The notes under the pieces are model-generated. The model was not told the origin of the DNA. It searched no databases and saw nothing but the letters and a program-made list of their open reading frames with translations. Shown one piece after another: positions 1-7,155 of a stretch of 64,000 nt of DNA. This stretch comes from Bacteroidales bacterium. Lineage in GTDB: Bacteria > Bacteroidota > Bacteroidia > Bacteroidales > F082. Numbering within the stretch: position 1 is the stretch's first letter; every line of letters begins with the position of its first letter. The stretch covers positions 248,001 to 312,000 of the forward strand of contig JAFRRS010000004.1 in NCBI GenBank assembly GCA_017427985.1, written 5' to 3'. Made by a program: the position numbers and the translations under genes.

Positions 1-596
1 ACCTCGATGCAGTCGGTGTGATTCATGATATCGCACACTTCCCGACACCTGAGGATGAGCCTCCATTCATCGCAAATCCAGTCGGTGCAGTGGTTTTCGA
101 TGAATATCCACAAACAATAGAAATCAATCTTGATGGTGTCGCTTCAGACCCTGACGATCCGGATGAGGACATCACATACAGCTTTGTTTCAAATTCGAAT
201 GAAAACGAGCTTTCGGTGACACTGGATGAGAAGATTTTGAATCTGACACGTCTTTCGAGAGAAGCAGGTTCGGCAACCATCGTCCTTCGTGCCACATCCG
301 ATGGTCAGACAATTGATTTTAATGTTTATGTCACGATTAATTCCGTGCCAGACGGCATTGAAGAAAACGACAAGATGACGATTTCGGTGTATCCTAATCC
401 GGCGCATGATTATATTCGCATTGAGACGCAAAATTTTGCGTCTTTACAATCCATAGATGTGTATGATATTGCAGGACAATTGGTTCTGACATCAAATGAA
501 ACAGAAATCAATGTGTCGGGATTGGAATCGGGAATGTATTTCGTCAAAATCAATTGCGGCGAAAATATCATTACAGAACGTGTAATCATTAAATAA
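1..596 (+). CDS. T9SS type A sorting domain protein, C-terminal fragment
   Basis: The frame is open from the window edge, so the start is missing and about 198 residues are visible. The last 75 or so residues are a type IX secretion sorting domain: the run VYPNPAHDYIRIE, then VYDIAGQLVL, then GMYFVKI and a basic end (ERVIIK). In the family this domain sends a protein through the outer membrane by the Por (type IX) system, after which it is cleaved off. The part before it (DPDDPDEDITYSF, ATSDGQTIDFNVYVTIN) resembles an Ig-like or cadherin-like beta-sandwich repeat of a surface protein. What the passenger does cannot be told from this fragment. A 20-bp perfect palindrome (424-443) lies inside the sorting domain and encodes ETQNFAS in frame. 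Confidence 0.85.
   Translation, partial: LDAVGVIHDIAHFPTPEDEPPFIANPVGAVVFDEYPQTIEINLDGVASDPDDPDEDITYSFVSNSNENELSVTLDEKILNLTRLSREAGSATIVLRATSDGQTIDFNVYVTINSVPDGIEENDKMTISVYPNPAHDYIRIETQNFASLQSIDVYDIAGQLVLTSNETEINVSGLESGMYFVKINCGENIITERVIIK
424..443. repeat. Palindromic element inside the T9SS gene
   Basis: This is a perfect 20-bp palindrome (AGACGCAAAA followed by its reverse complement), flanked by further element sequence (GAG before, TTAC after). It is the same element as at 63181-63208 and is read in the same frame, giving the residues ETQNFAS. Confidence 0.75.
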
Positions 597-606
597 TCAA
601 TGTGTT

Positions 607-768
607 ATGAAAAAGATTTGTCCTCGTTGTGGAAAAGAGTTTGAATGCGTGCATTCAATCAATTGCTGGTGCGTGAAAATACATCTTAGCGACAGCGCGA
701 AGGCATATCTGAAAGAACATTACACGGATTGTCTTTGCAAGGATTGTCTTGCAGAGATTAACGTTTAA
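607..768 (+). CDS. Cysteine-rich CWC family mini-protein
   Basis: This is a 53-residue protein starting MKKICPRCGKEFEC and containing INCWCVK and a final DCLCKDCLAEINV. The pattern CPxCGxxFxC ... CWC ... CxCxxC fits the Cys_rich_CWC family, a presumed metal-binding mini-protein of unknown role. The ATG lies 10 bp after the stop of the T9SS gene. Its last 11 bp overlap tail-to-tail with the FeoB-associated gene on the other strand. Cytoplasmic location is likely because there is no signal peptide. Confidence 0.75.
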   Translation: MKKICPRCGKEFECVHSINCWCVKIHLSDSAKAYLKEHYTDCLCKDCLAEINV

Positions 769-916
769 AAGGACAAGAAACAGAATTGCAATTATTGCAT
801 TTGTTTGATTTTGTAGAGACGTTTCCCGAAACGTCTCTACATTTTTTTAATGAAAAAACTGCCAGCACCACGAGGGCTGCGACAACCAATAACACTATGC
901 CGGTAGCGAGATTCAT
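758..916 (-). CDS. FeoB-associated Cys-rich membrane protein
   Basis: This 52-residue protein starts MNLATGIVLLVV, has one membrane helix (residues about 4-23) and a Cys-rich tail (KKC, NKCNNCNSVSCPFKR). That is the plan of the FeoB-associated family, whose members sit after feoB and are thought to help Fe(II) transport. Its ATG overlaps the feoB stop as ATGA (914-916 with 913-915), so it is translationally coupled. The middle of the tail (RDVSGNVST) is encoded by the 28-bp palindrome at 813-840. That stretch is not typical of the family and separates the first Cys from the rest of the cluster. Confidence 0.85.
   Translation of the reverse strand: MNLATGIVLLVVAALVVLAVFSLKKCRDVSGNVSTKSNKCNNCNSVSCPFKR
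813..840. repeat. Palindromic element (28 bp) inside the FeoB-associated gene
   Basis: Perfect 13-bp arms (GTAGAGACGTTTC and its reverse complement) stand around CC, followed by a T-run on the plus strand. The hairpin would also act as a terminator for the CWC gene on the plus strand. It lies wholly within the minus-strand coding sequence. Confidence 0.85.
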
Positions 917-3264
917 ATTATTGCCACTGCGATTAGATATACGAAAAATGCTGCAATCCATGCCACCACGCATTGGAACAAGATGATGACGAGCATCCAT
1001 TTTGTGCCCAATTCACGGCGTATGGCTGCCATTGCGGCGACGCAAGGGGTGTAGAGGAGGCAGAATACCAACATTGAGATTGATGTCGTTAAAGTGAACA
1101 AATCGATGGCGTTGAGCACCTCGAGGGTTGCCACCACGCTTTCCTTTGCCATGAAGCCGCTTACCAATGCTGTCACGATTTGCCATTCGCCGAGTCCGAT
1201 TGGTTTGAAAATAGGGGCTATCCATCCAGCTATCATCGCAAGGATGCTGCCTTCGCCATTATTAACCATATTGAAATGGAAATCAAAGGTTTGTAGGAAC
1301 CAAATCACCAAAGAAGCAAGGAAAATGACAGTGAAGGCGCGCTGGAGGAAGTCTTTGGTCTTGTCCCACAGCAGATGCGCCACGTTTTTCGTGCCAGGCA
1401 TACGATAATTCGGCAGTTCCATCACGAAAGGAGCGACGTCACCTTTGTTTTTGGAGAATAACGCGACGACAAGTCCCATGACGATTCCGAACAAATACAG
1501 GCAAATCAGCACCAAGCCGCCATGATGCGGGAAGAAATAGTCTGTGAAGAACGCGTAAATCGGGATTTTTGCCGAACAGCTCATGAAAGGCGTAAGGAGT
1601 ATTGTGCGCCAACGGTCGTGGGTGGAGTGCAGTGTACGTGACGCCATCACAGCAGGGACGGTGCAGCCGAAGCCGATTAGCAGCGGAACGATGCTATGTC
1701 CGGTTAGACCGAGTTTTCTCAAGAAACTATCACTGACGAAAGCCACGCGTGCCATGTAACCGCTGTCTTCGAGCAGACTCAGGAAGAAGAAAAGCAGTAT
1801 GATGATTGGCACGAAGCTGATGATGGTTCCAACACCGCCAAAGATGCCGTCGACGACAAGCGACTGCACCGCAGGCGTGACATCCCAGCGTGCGAGAGCT
1901 TCTCCGCAGACGCCAGCCAACCACTTGATGCCGTCATCCAAGAAGTCTTGAAGTGGAGCACCTAGGACATCGATGGAAAGATAGATGATTCCTACCATCA
2001 CGAGGATGAAAATCGGGATGGCGGTCCATTTTCCGGTGAGGATTTTATCGATGGCGCGGCTACGCTGGTATTCTTTGCTTTCCTTAGGTTTTACTACCGT
2101 TTTTGAACAAAGGCGCTTGATGAACGTGAAGCGCATTTCAGCCATTGCAGCGGCGCGGTCGAGTCCGCGTTCCTCTTCCATCTGTAAGATGAGGTGTTCG
2201 AGCGTTTCTTTCTCATTTTGAGAGAGTTGCAGAGCGTCAAGCACTATTTTGTCGCCTTCCACGAGCTTTGAAGCTGCGAAACGAACCGGAATGTCGGCAC
2301 GTTGGGCGTGGTCTTCGATGAGGTGCATGATGCTGTGCAGGCAGCGGTGTACTGCTCCGTCGTGGTCGTCCTTGTCGCAAAAGTCCTGACGCACAGGCTC
2401 TTCCTGATATTTTGCCACGTGAATGGCGTGGTCAACCAACTCGTTGACACCTTCGTTTTTGGCTGCCGAAATAGGCACCACAGGCAGTCCGAGAATTTGT
2501 TCCATTTCGTTGACGCGGATTGTGCCGCCATTGTGCCGCACCTCGTCCATCATGTTGAGCGCCAGCACCATAGGCACGCCGAGTTCCATCAGCTGCATGG
2601 TGAGATATAGGTTGCGTTCGATGTTGTTGGCATCCACGATATTGATAATCGCCTTGGGCTTCTCTTTCAAGATAAACTCACGCGACACGATTTCCTCGCT
2701 GGTGTAAGGTGAAAGCGAATAGATTCCTGGAAGGTCTGTCACAGAAGTCTCAGGATGACCTTTTATCACGCCGTCTTTGCGGTCGACGGTGACGCCAGGG
2801 AAGTTGCCTACGTGTTGGTTTGAGCCTGTCAGCTGGTTGAAAAGCGTCGTTTTGCCGCAGTTTTGCTGACCTGCAAGCGCAAATGTCAGTTTTGTGCCTT
2901 TTGGCAGAGGGTTTTCGTGAGTCTTGTCGTGATAAACGCCTTCCTCGCCAAGTCCAGGGTGGGCGTTATGGTCGGGTAACGATGTGATATACAATTTGTT
3001 AACATCAAAAACATCGTTTTCTGATTCTTTATCATAAAGATGAGGCTCAACCTCAATGAGTTTGGCGTCGGCTTTGCGCAAAGTGAGTGAATAGCCATGA
3101 ATCATCACCTCCATCGGGTCGCCGAGAGGAGCGTATTTCACAAGCTTGACAACAGCGTCGGGAATCACGCCCATGTCGAGAAAATGCTGTCGACGCGAGC
3201 CTTCACCACCCACTGTTTTTATCACCGCAGACTGACCTATTTCGAGTTTATCGAGAGTTGTCAT
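913..3264 (-). CDS. feoB: Ferrous iron transporter, FeoA-FeoB fusion
   Basis: This protein imports Fe(II) across the inner membrane. Residues 1 to about 75 are a FeoA SH3-like domain (ending HGYSLTLRKADAKLIEV). A linker of about 50 residues follows, then the FeoB GTPase domain with G1 GQQNCGKTT, the switch GNFPGVTVDRKDG and the G3 motif DLPGIYSL. The C-terminal half has the FeoB membrane helices, including the Gate motif region around GFGCTVPAVMASRTL. FeoA-FeoB fusions are usual in Bacteroidota. The frame stays open to an ATG at 3279, but a -7 box TAATTTTG at 3291-3284 puts the transcript start near 3277. The ATG at 3264 (MTTLDKLEIGQ) is therefore the better start and matches FeoA N-termini. 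The FeoB-associated gene follows with an ATGA overlap. Confidence 0.95.
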   Translation of the reverse strand: MTTLDKLEIGQSAVIKTVGGEGSRRQHFLDMGVIPDAVVKLVKYAPLGDPMEVMIHGYSLTLRKADAKLIEVEPHLYDKESENDVFDVNKLYITSLPDHNAHPGLGEEGVYHDKTHENPLPKGTKLTFALAGQQNCGKTTLFNQLTGSNQHVGNFPGVTVDRKDGVIKGHPETSVTDLPGIYSLSPYTSEEIVSREFILKEKPKAIINIVDANNIERNLYLTMQLMELGVPMVLALNMMDEVRHNGGTIRVNEMEQILGLPVVPISAAKNEGVNELVDHAIHVAKYQEEPVRQDFCDKDDHDGAVHRCLHSIMHLIEDHAQRADIPVRFAASKLVEGDKIVLDALQLSQNEKETLEHLILQMEEERGLDRAAAMAEMRFTFIKRLCSKTVVKPKESKEYQRSRAIDKILTGKWTAIPIFILVMVGIIYLSIDVLGAPLQDFLDDGIKWLAGVCGEALARWDVTPAVQSLVVDGIFGGVGTIISFVPIIILLFFFLSLLEDSGYMARVAFVSDSFLRKLGLTGHSIVPLLIGFGCTVPAVMASRTLHSTHDRWRTILLTPFMSCSAKIPIYAFFTDYFFPHHGGLVLICLYLFGIVMGLVVALFSKNKGDVAPFVMELPNYRMPGTKNVAHLLWDKTKDFLQRAFTVIFLASLVIWFLQTFDFHFNMVNNGEGSILAMIAGWIAPIFKPIGLGEWQIVTALVSGFMAKESVVATLEVLNAIDLFTLTTSISMLVFCLLYTPCVAAMAAIRRELGTKWMLVIILFQCVVAWIAAFFVYLIAVAII

Positions 3265-3283
3265 TTCAATATTTTTCATGATG

Positions 3284-3291
3284 CAAAATTA
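3284..3291 (-). promoter_or_regulatory. -7 box of feoAB promoter
   Basis: TAATTTTG on the minus strand matches the Bacteroidota -7 consensus TAnnTTTG. It decides between two possible starts of feoAB. I could not place a convincing -33 box or a Fur site. Confidence 0.55.
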
Positions 3292-3337
3292 CGAAGAAAA
3301 AAGATTGGATAGCATCCCTATTAATGGGGATTTTTTA

Positions 3338-3345
3338 TACCTTTG
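3338..3345 (+). promoter_or_regulatory. -7 box upstream of the lipoprotein gene
   Basis: TACCTTTG matches TAnnTTTG exactly and lies 20 bp before the ATG at 3366. Confidence 0.5.
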
Positions 3346-3365
3346 CAAGGTTAAAATGATGAAAA

Positions 3366-4073
3366 ATGAGATTCATAAAGACCATATCGGTTGTTTTGAT
3401 AACGCTTGTGATTGTTTTTGTTATCGGATGCAAGAAAGAGAAAAATAACGTCACTGGAGTGGTTGTTGAACACCATGAATATGTTGATTTGGGATTGCCA
3501 AGCGGCACTTTATGGGCAAAATGTAATATTGGGGCAGACAATCCTGAGGATTTTGGGGATTATTTTGCATGGGGCGAGACCAAGACGAAGGATGTTTATG
3601 ATTGGAAACAATACAAATACAGCGTTTTTGAAGAAGACAGTTATAAACTGAACAAATATTGCACCGATCCGAGTTGTGGAGTCGGCGGTTTTGTTGACAA
3701 TCTGACTGTTTTGGAGTCTGGTGACGATGTTGCAAGGGCTGAATGGGGTGAGAATTGGCGTATGCCTACCAGTGAGGAGTTTAATGAGCTTTACCAAAAC
3801 ACGACTTTTGTGTGGACTGAAATCAACGGTGTTTATGGGCGGCTTTTGACTGGCAGTAACGGCAACAGCATTTTCATGCCGGCTACCGGTTTCCGTTTGG
3901 ATGACCAGCTGATATGCACTGGGCTTGGTGTCTACTGGTCGAGTTCTCTTCAAACCGACTGCCAAGTCGCCGCGTGGAGTTTGCATTTCGATGATGTGAA
4001 CTGTCACGTGTGCGGCACCTATGAGCGCAGCAGGGGACAGGTGGTGAGGGCGGTGAGCAATAACAGACCGTGA
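3366..4073 (+). CDS. Lipoprotein with a FISUMP-type (Fibrobacter major paralogous) domain
   Basis: The product is 235 residues. The N-terminus MRFIKTISVVLITLVIVFVIGC is a lipoprotein signal with its Cys at residue 22, followed by lysines and acidic residues. From residue about 38 it has the block EYVDLGLPSGTLWAKCNIGA, then DYFAWGETK, WRMPTSEEF, FMPATGFRL and YWSSSL. This is the Fib_succ_major/FISUMP domain, very common in surface lipoproteins of Bacteroidales and Fibrobacter, with no settled biochemical role. It stands alone with its own -7 box. Function unknown; localisation to an outer or inner membrane leaflet is inferred. Confidence 0.8.
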   Translation: MRFIKTISVVLITLVIVFVIGCKKEKNNVTGVVVEHHEYVDLGLPSGTLWAKCNIGADNPEDFGDYFAWGETKTKDVYDWKQYKYSVFEEDSYKLNKYCTDPSCGVGGFVDNLTVLESGDDVARAEWGENWRMPTSEEFNELYQNTTFVWTEINGVYGRLLTGSNGNSIFMPATGFRLDDQLICTGLGVYWSSSLQTDCQVAAWSLHFDDVNCHVCGTYERSRGQVVRAVSNNRP

Positions 4074-4253
4074 TTAATGTCTTACGCCGGTATTCCTCGA
4101 GGCTCGATGCCAAAATGTAAGTCTTAGTGCCAGGCTTAAAGGTGAGTTAAAGTTGATGCCTGAAAGAGGTGTGAGGTATTTTGTATTGATGGCATCGGCC
4201 TGGAGGAAAAATATCCAGCGGTGATAGTAAATCAGGTTGAATATAGTGAACAT
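4074..4253 (-). other. Intergenic stretch with a weak 59-codon frame
   Basis: Between the lipoprotein stop and the kinase-like gene there is a minus-strand frame of 59 codons (starts MFTIFNLIYYHRW, ends NTGVRH). It overlaps the end of the kinase-like gene by 22 bp, and its stop lies directly next to the lipoprotein stop. The part LSGINFNSPLSLALRLTFW looks like the last strands of an outer membrane barrel, so it could be a gene remnant. I do not recognise a family and coding is uncertain. Confidence 0.2.
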
Positions 4254-4753
4254 ATGTTTTCTGCAAGATGCTGAGCCACCTCCTCAATGGTAAACTTGCT
4301 CACGTTGATGGTGAAGTCGTAGTTTCGAACCTCATAACGAGAGGCTCCAGCATAATATTTGGTATAAGTCTCGCGAGCATTGTCGACATCGTCTATGCAT
4401 TTGGCCGCGGACTCCTCATCGACTCCAAATTTTTCAGCAATACGTTTAACGCGCATGTCTCTGTCGGCGAAAATGAAGATTTTCAAAGCATTCGGGTCGT
4501 CTTTAAAAACACGGAATCCGGTGCGCCCAACGAAAATACACGATTCCTTGGAGGCGATGTCGCGCATCTTCTGGATCTGAGAGTAATACGCCTCACGGGA
4601 TGTGACTTTCTTATTTTCAGATTTGTAAGTCTTGTTGCCTTCAATCGCCGCCTTGTCGTAAACGTTAATGCCGAGCAACTCTCCCAAACGGAAAGCTATC
4701 TGCCTTCCTCCGCTTCCACTTTCGCGGTTAATCGTGATGATTATTTTCCCCAT
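4232..4753 (-). CDS. Cytidylate kinase-like family protein
   Basis: This 173-residue protein begins MGKIIITINRESGSGGRQIAFRLGE. The segment ESGSGGRQIA is the variant P-loop of the cytidylate kinase-like family (PF13189), which differs from true Cmk. Further marks are CIFVGRTGF (residues about 80-88) and FIFADRDMRVKRIAEKFG. Members of this family are assigned only broadly as P-loop nucleotide kinases, and the substrate is not known. The protein is a little shorter than many homologues, which are near 200 residues. It has its own -7 box (CAAAGATA on the plus strand at 4775-4782) and is monocistronic. Confidence 0.8.
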   Translation of the reverse strand: MGKIIITINRESGSGGRQIAFRLGELLGINVYDKAAIEGNKTYKSENKKVTSREAYYSQIQKMRDIASKESCIFVGRTGFRVFKDDPNALKIFIFADRDMRVKRIAEKFGVDEESAAKCIDDVDNARETYTKYYAGASRYEVRNYDFTINVSKFTIEEVAQHLAENICSLYST

Positions 4754-4774
4754 TTTTCCCTTGTTGATTTTTTA

Positions 4775-4782
4775 CAAAGATA
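4775..4782 (-). promoter_or_regulatory. -7 box of the cytidylate kinase-like gene
   Basis: TATCTTTG on the minus strand lies 21 bp before the ATG at 4753 and fits TAnnTTTG. Confidence 0.5.
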
Positions 4783-4918
4783 ATAAATCAAGGGTATATT
4801 TTTCCGGGTTGCACAAATGGTCGAATGCTTTTCACAAACAATCTAATCAAGGTCTTGATAGTGGAGGGGGTATTGGATAAAAAGTTGAATTTTCAAACAC
4901 AAAAAGTCGAATGGTTTT

Positions 4919-6670
4919 TTACTTTTTGGCTGCCATTTGGCTTCTGAAATATGTAGGAGTCACCTCATATTTACGCTTGAAGTCACGACCGAAGACGGTA
5001 AGGTTTGAGAATCCTGATGCAGCTGCCACATCGCTGATGCTCATATCAGGATTGTCGGTAAACAACTGGCAGGCATATTCAAGACGCAAGTCGCGAATGA
5101 AATCGGGCAATGAACTACACGAATCGGCATGAGCGAAAGCAGCTCCGACACGACGGTCGGTGAGATGGAAGCGGTCCATCAGCACCTGACGACTGAAGTT
5201 AGGATTGAGGAAAAGCTCCTCGCTACGTATGACATCGCTCAGATAATCAAAGAGCTGCTCATCGTCGAGAGTGTCAATATCCGGTTTTGATTTCGGCGTT
5301 TGAATCTTGATGTTCTGCGACTCCTTTTTCTTATATTTCATCGCCTCCATAATCTGCTCGGTGAGTACTCGGTTTTTGCGGTCGATGGCTCGACGCTGTA
5401 TCAACAATCGGATTATGAAGCAGATTGACAACAACACCAAGATAAATCCAGCCCATGCGAGGCTTTGGTTATGCTTGGCTTTGGCTTGTTCGCGCTCAGT
5501 GTTCATGCGCTCCTCCTGAAGCTTGTAGCGCGCCGCATAATGAAATGCCTGTCCCTCCTGCTGTTTCCTGTCGAGAATATGTTTTATCTCAGTATAACGA
5601 CGCCAGTAGCTTGTAGCGGCTTGGTAATCGCCTGTGGCTTCGGCGGCAATGGCGCGGTTGTAAAGCATAGATGAAAAATCGAGATTCATGGTGTCGTTTC
5701 CTAAACGCGCATCAGCCAAGTCGTAGATGGCAAGCATTTTGTCGTAATCACCCAAAATGCACCATGTGCGGGATGCCATCATACGGCCTGAGAAGGTCTT
5801 TCCAAAGTCACTGTCTTCGAACAGCGACATGTAATAACGGGCTGTATCGTACTGTTCCATTTCGGCGTATGCTTTGGCGAGGAAACCATAAGCCTGGGCT
5901 GTATAGAAATTGCAATAGCTGTTGAAATGCTCGTCGCTGGGCGGCATGCGGAATGAGCCGTCGGCATATTCGTCGCGGTGCTGGCGGTAATCGTCGATTT
6001 TTTCGATGATACGCTGTGCAAGCGGGATTATGTTTTCGGTCCTATCGATAATGTCTAATACATTTATCTTTCGTTTGAGCGCGATGATGCAGGCGTCCAT
6101 CTCATTGAAATGCCGTTGCTCGTCGAGGGCACCGATAACGCCGTTAAGTTTGGCGAGACCTCTCTCTTCCTCACCGAGTTGGGCTAAGATAAAGCCTATC
6201 TCTGCTTCGGTGCGCAACGCCTCTGTCTCGTCGCCCTGCTGACGGCAAAGCTCAACTTTCTCAGTGGACCAGCGCACCCATTGCTCGTTGTCGCCACGAC
6301 GGCGCGTGATGGTAATCAGCAAGTCAAGGACATTCTCACGGTTAGTAGGATTATCAACGAAATCGCTTTCCATCAGTGCTTCGCAAATATGGAGAGCTTC
6401 TTCAAAATGCAGGTCGGCGGTAGAGCGGCTCAGCACTTTGGCGCGTAGCATCTTGGCGAGTCCTTCATCCAGATTGCCGACAATCACCGCCGAATCGAGT
6501 ATCAGCAGTGCCCGTTCCGGATTATGGTCAAAAATAGCCATCGCCGCCTCTTCAGTATAAAGCGTGTCAATCGGCTGAGGCTCATATTTCACGTTATTGT
6601 CAGTGTTCACACAACTTACAGCAAATAAAGCCAAAATTATATATAATATAAGGTGTTTTATATTTTGCAT
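4919..6670 (-). CDS. Membrane-anchored TPR protein with a C-terminal AraC-type DNA-binding domain
   Basis: This 583-residue protein starts with a lipoprotein-like signal (LFAVSC, Cys at about 20). A long helical region follows with TPR-like pairs (EAAMAIFDHNPERALLILD, KAYAEMEQYDTARYYMSLF, NRAIAAEATGDYQAATSYW). Then come one membrane helix (WAGFILVLLSICFIIRLLI, about residue 405), a short linker and an AraC-family double helix-turn-helix (SISDVAAASGFSNLTVFGRDFKRKY near the C-terminus). Such proteins sense something outside the cytoplasm through the TPR part and act on DNA from the membrane. There is no kinase or receiver domain. It is monocistronic, and its neighbours do not reveal a target. 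Confidence 0.8.
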   Translation of the reverse strand: MQNIKHLILYIILALFAVSCVNTDNNVKYEPQPIDTLYTEEAAMAIFDHNPERALLILDSAVIVGNLDEGLAKMLRAKVLSRSTADLHFEEALHICEALMESDFVDNPTNRENVLDLLITITRRRGDNEQWVRWSTEKVELCRQQGDETEALRTEAEIGFILAQLGEEERGLAKLNGVIGALDEQRHFNEMDACIIALKRKINVLDIIDRTENIIPLAQRIIEKIDDYRQHRDEYADGSFRMPPSDEHFNSYCNFYTAQAYGFLAKAYAEMEQYDTARYYMSLFEDSDFGKTFSGRMMASRTWCILGDYDKMLAIYDLADARLGNDTMNLDFSSMLYNRAIAAEATGDYQAATSYWRRYTEIKHILDRKQQEGQAFHYAARYKLQEERMNTEREQAKAKHNQSLAWAGFILVLLSICFIIRLLIQRRAIDRKNRVLTEQIMEAMKYKKKESQNIKIQTPKSKPDIDTLDDEQLFDYLSDVIRSEELFLNPNFSRQVLMDRFHLTDRRVGAAFAHADSCSSLPDFIRDLRLEYACQLFTDNPDMSISDVAAASGFSNLTVFGRDFKRKYEVTPTYFRSQMAAKK

Positions 6671-6690
6671 TTTAAACTGTTTTCTGTGTG

Positions 6691-6698
6691 CAAAAATA
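6691..6698 (-). promoter_or_regulatory. -7 box of the TPR/AraC regulator
   Basis: TATTTTTG on the minus strand, 20 bp before the ATG at 6670. Confidence 0.5.
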
Positions 6699-6701
6699 CA
6701 A

Positions 6702-6737
6702 AAAAATAGCGTTCACAATCAATGGAACGCTATTTTT
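6702..6737 (-). terminator. Terminator hairpin after tRNA-Cys
   Basis: 13-bp arms (AAAAATAGCGTTC at 6702-6714 and its reverse complement at 6725-6737) stand around a 10-nt loop. A-run and T-run flanks make it usable on both strands. It lies immediately after the tRNA-Cys gene on the minus strand and before the regulator promoter. Confidence 0.75.
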
Positions 6738-6740
6738 CCG

Positions 6741-6811
6741 AGGTACCAGACGGAATCGAACCGCCGTAAAAGGTTTTGCAGACCTTCGCCTAGCCACTCG
6801 GCCATGATACC
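6741..6811 (-). tRNA. tRNA-Cys (anticodon GCA)
   Basis: This is a 71-nt cloverleaf. The acceptor stem GGTATCA pairs with TGGTACC (one T-G wobble), the anticodon stem-loop is AAGGT-CTGCAAA-ACCTT with anticodon GCA, and the T-loop is GGTTCGATTCC. The discriminator base is U73, as expected for tRNA-Cys. CCA is not encoded. A -7 box TATTTTTG lies at 6832-6825. Confidence 0.95.
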
Positions 6812-6824
6812 TTGTTTCGGACTG

Positions 6825-6832
6825 CAAAAATA
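6825..6832 (-). promoter_or_regulatory. -7 box of tRNA-Cys
   Basis: TATTTTTG on the minus strand, 13 bp upstream of the tRNA 5' end. Confidence 0.5.
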
Positions 6833-6867
6833 CAACTTTTTTCAATATCCGAACGCTTTTTCAAAAA

Positions 6868-7155
6868 TTATTTTTTCCTGCCGTCAATCCATACCCACAA
6901 ACGCCACATCAGCCATCCCCACGCAAAGAAAAAAACATAATAAATCCACTGCGGAATGGTGTTGTGATAAGCGTCCTCGTTGACAATCTCGTCATATTGC
7001 TCAGCCGGGATGTCAGCGTAATAATATGCTCCCGCGCCGAAGTCATAGTCTTCGACAACTCCCTTGCGGTTCACCATGATATAAACCGCCAAAACCAAAG
7101 TGATTACCACCACAACGATGGTAATCACCTTGAAAACTATGTGTTTTTTGTCCAT
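6868..7155 (-). CDS. Small two-helix membrane protein coupled to the YeiH-like transporter
   Basis: The product is 95 residues, starting MDKKHIVFKV. Helix 1 spans residues about 9-28 and helix 2 about 70-90, with an acidic, Tyr-rich stretch between them (DYDFGAGAYYYADIPAEQYDEIV). The ATG shares one base with the stop of the upstream transporter gene (TAATG), so it is coupled to it. The same frame stays open further upstream inside the transporter gene, but the coupled ATG is the natural start. I do not recognise a family. The position suggests an accessory subunit of the transporter. Confidence 0.6.
   Translation of the reverse strand: MDKKHIVFKVITIVVVVITLVLAVYIMVNRKGVVEDYDFGAGAYYYADIPAEQYDEIVNEDAYHNTIPQWIYYVFFFAWGWLMWRLWVWIDGRKK

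Noticed and set aside
3510..4007. A 165-codon minus-strand frame opposite the lipoprotein gene
   Set aside because: The plus strand has a signal peptide, lipobox and FISUMP blocks; the antisense frame has none.
4074..4253. A 59-codon minus-strand frame as a real small gene
   Set aside because: No family, overlaps the kinase-like gene, no promoter box; kept only as a possible barrel-protein remnant.
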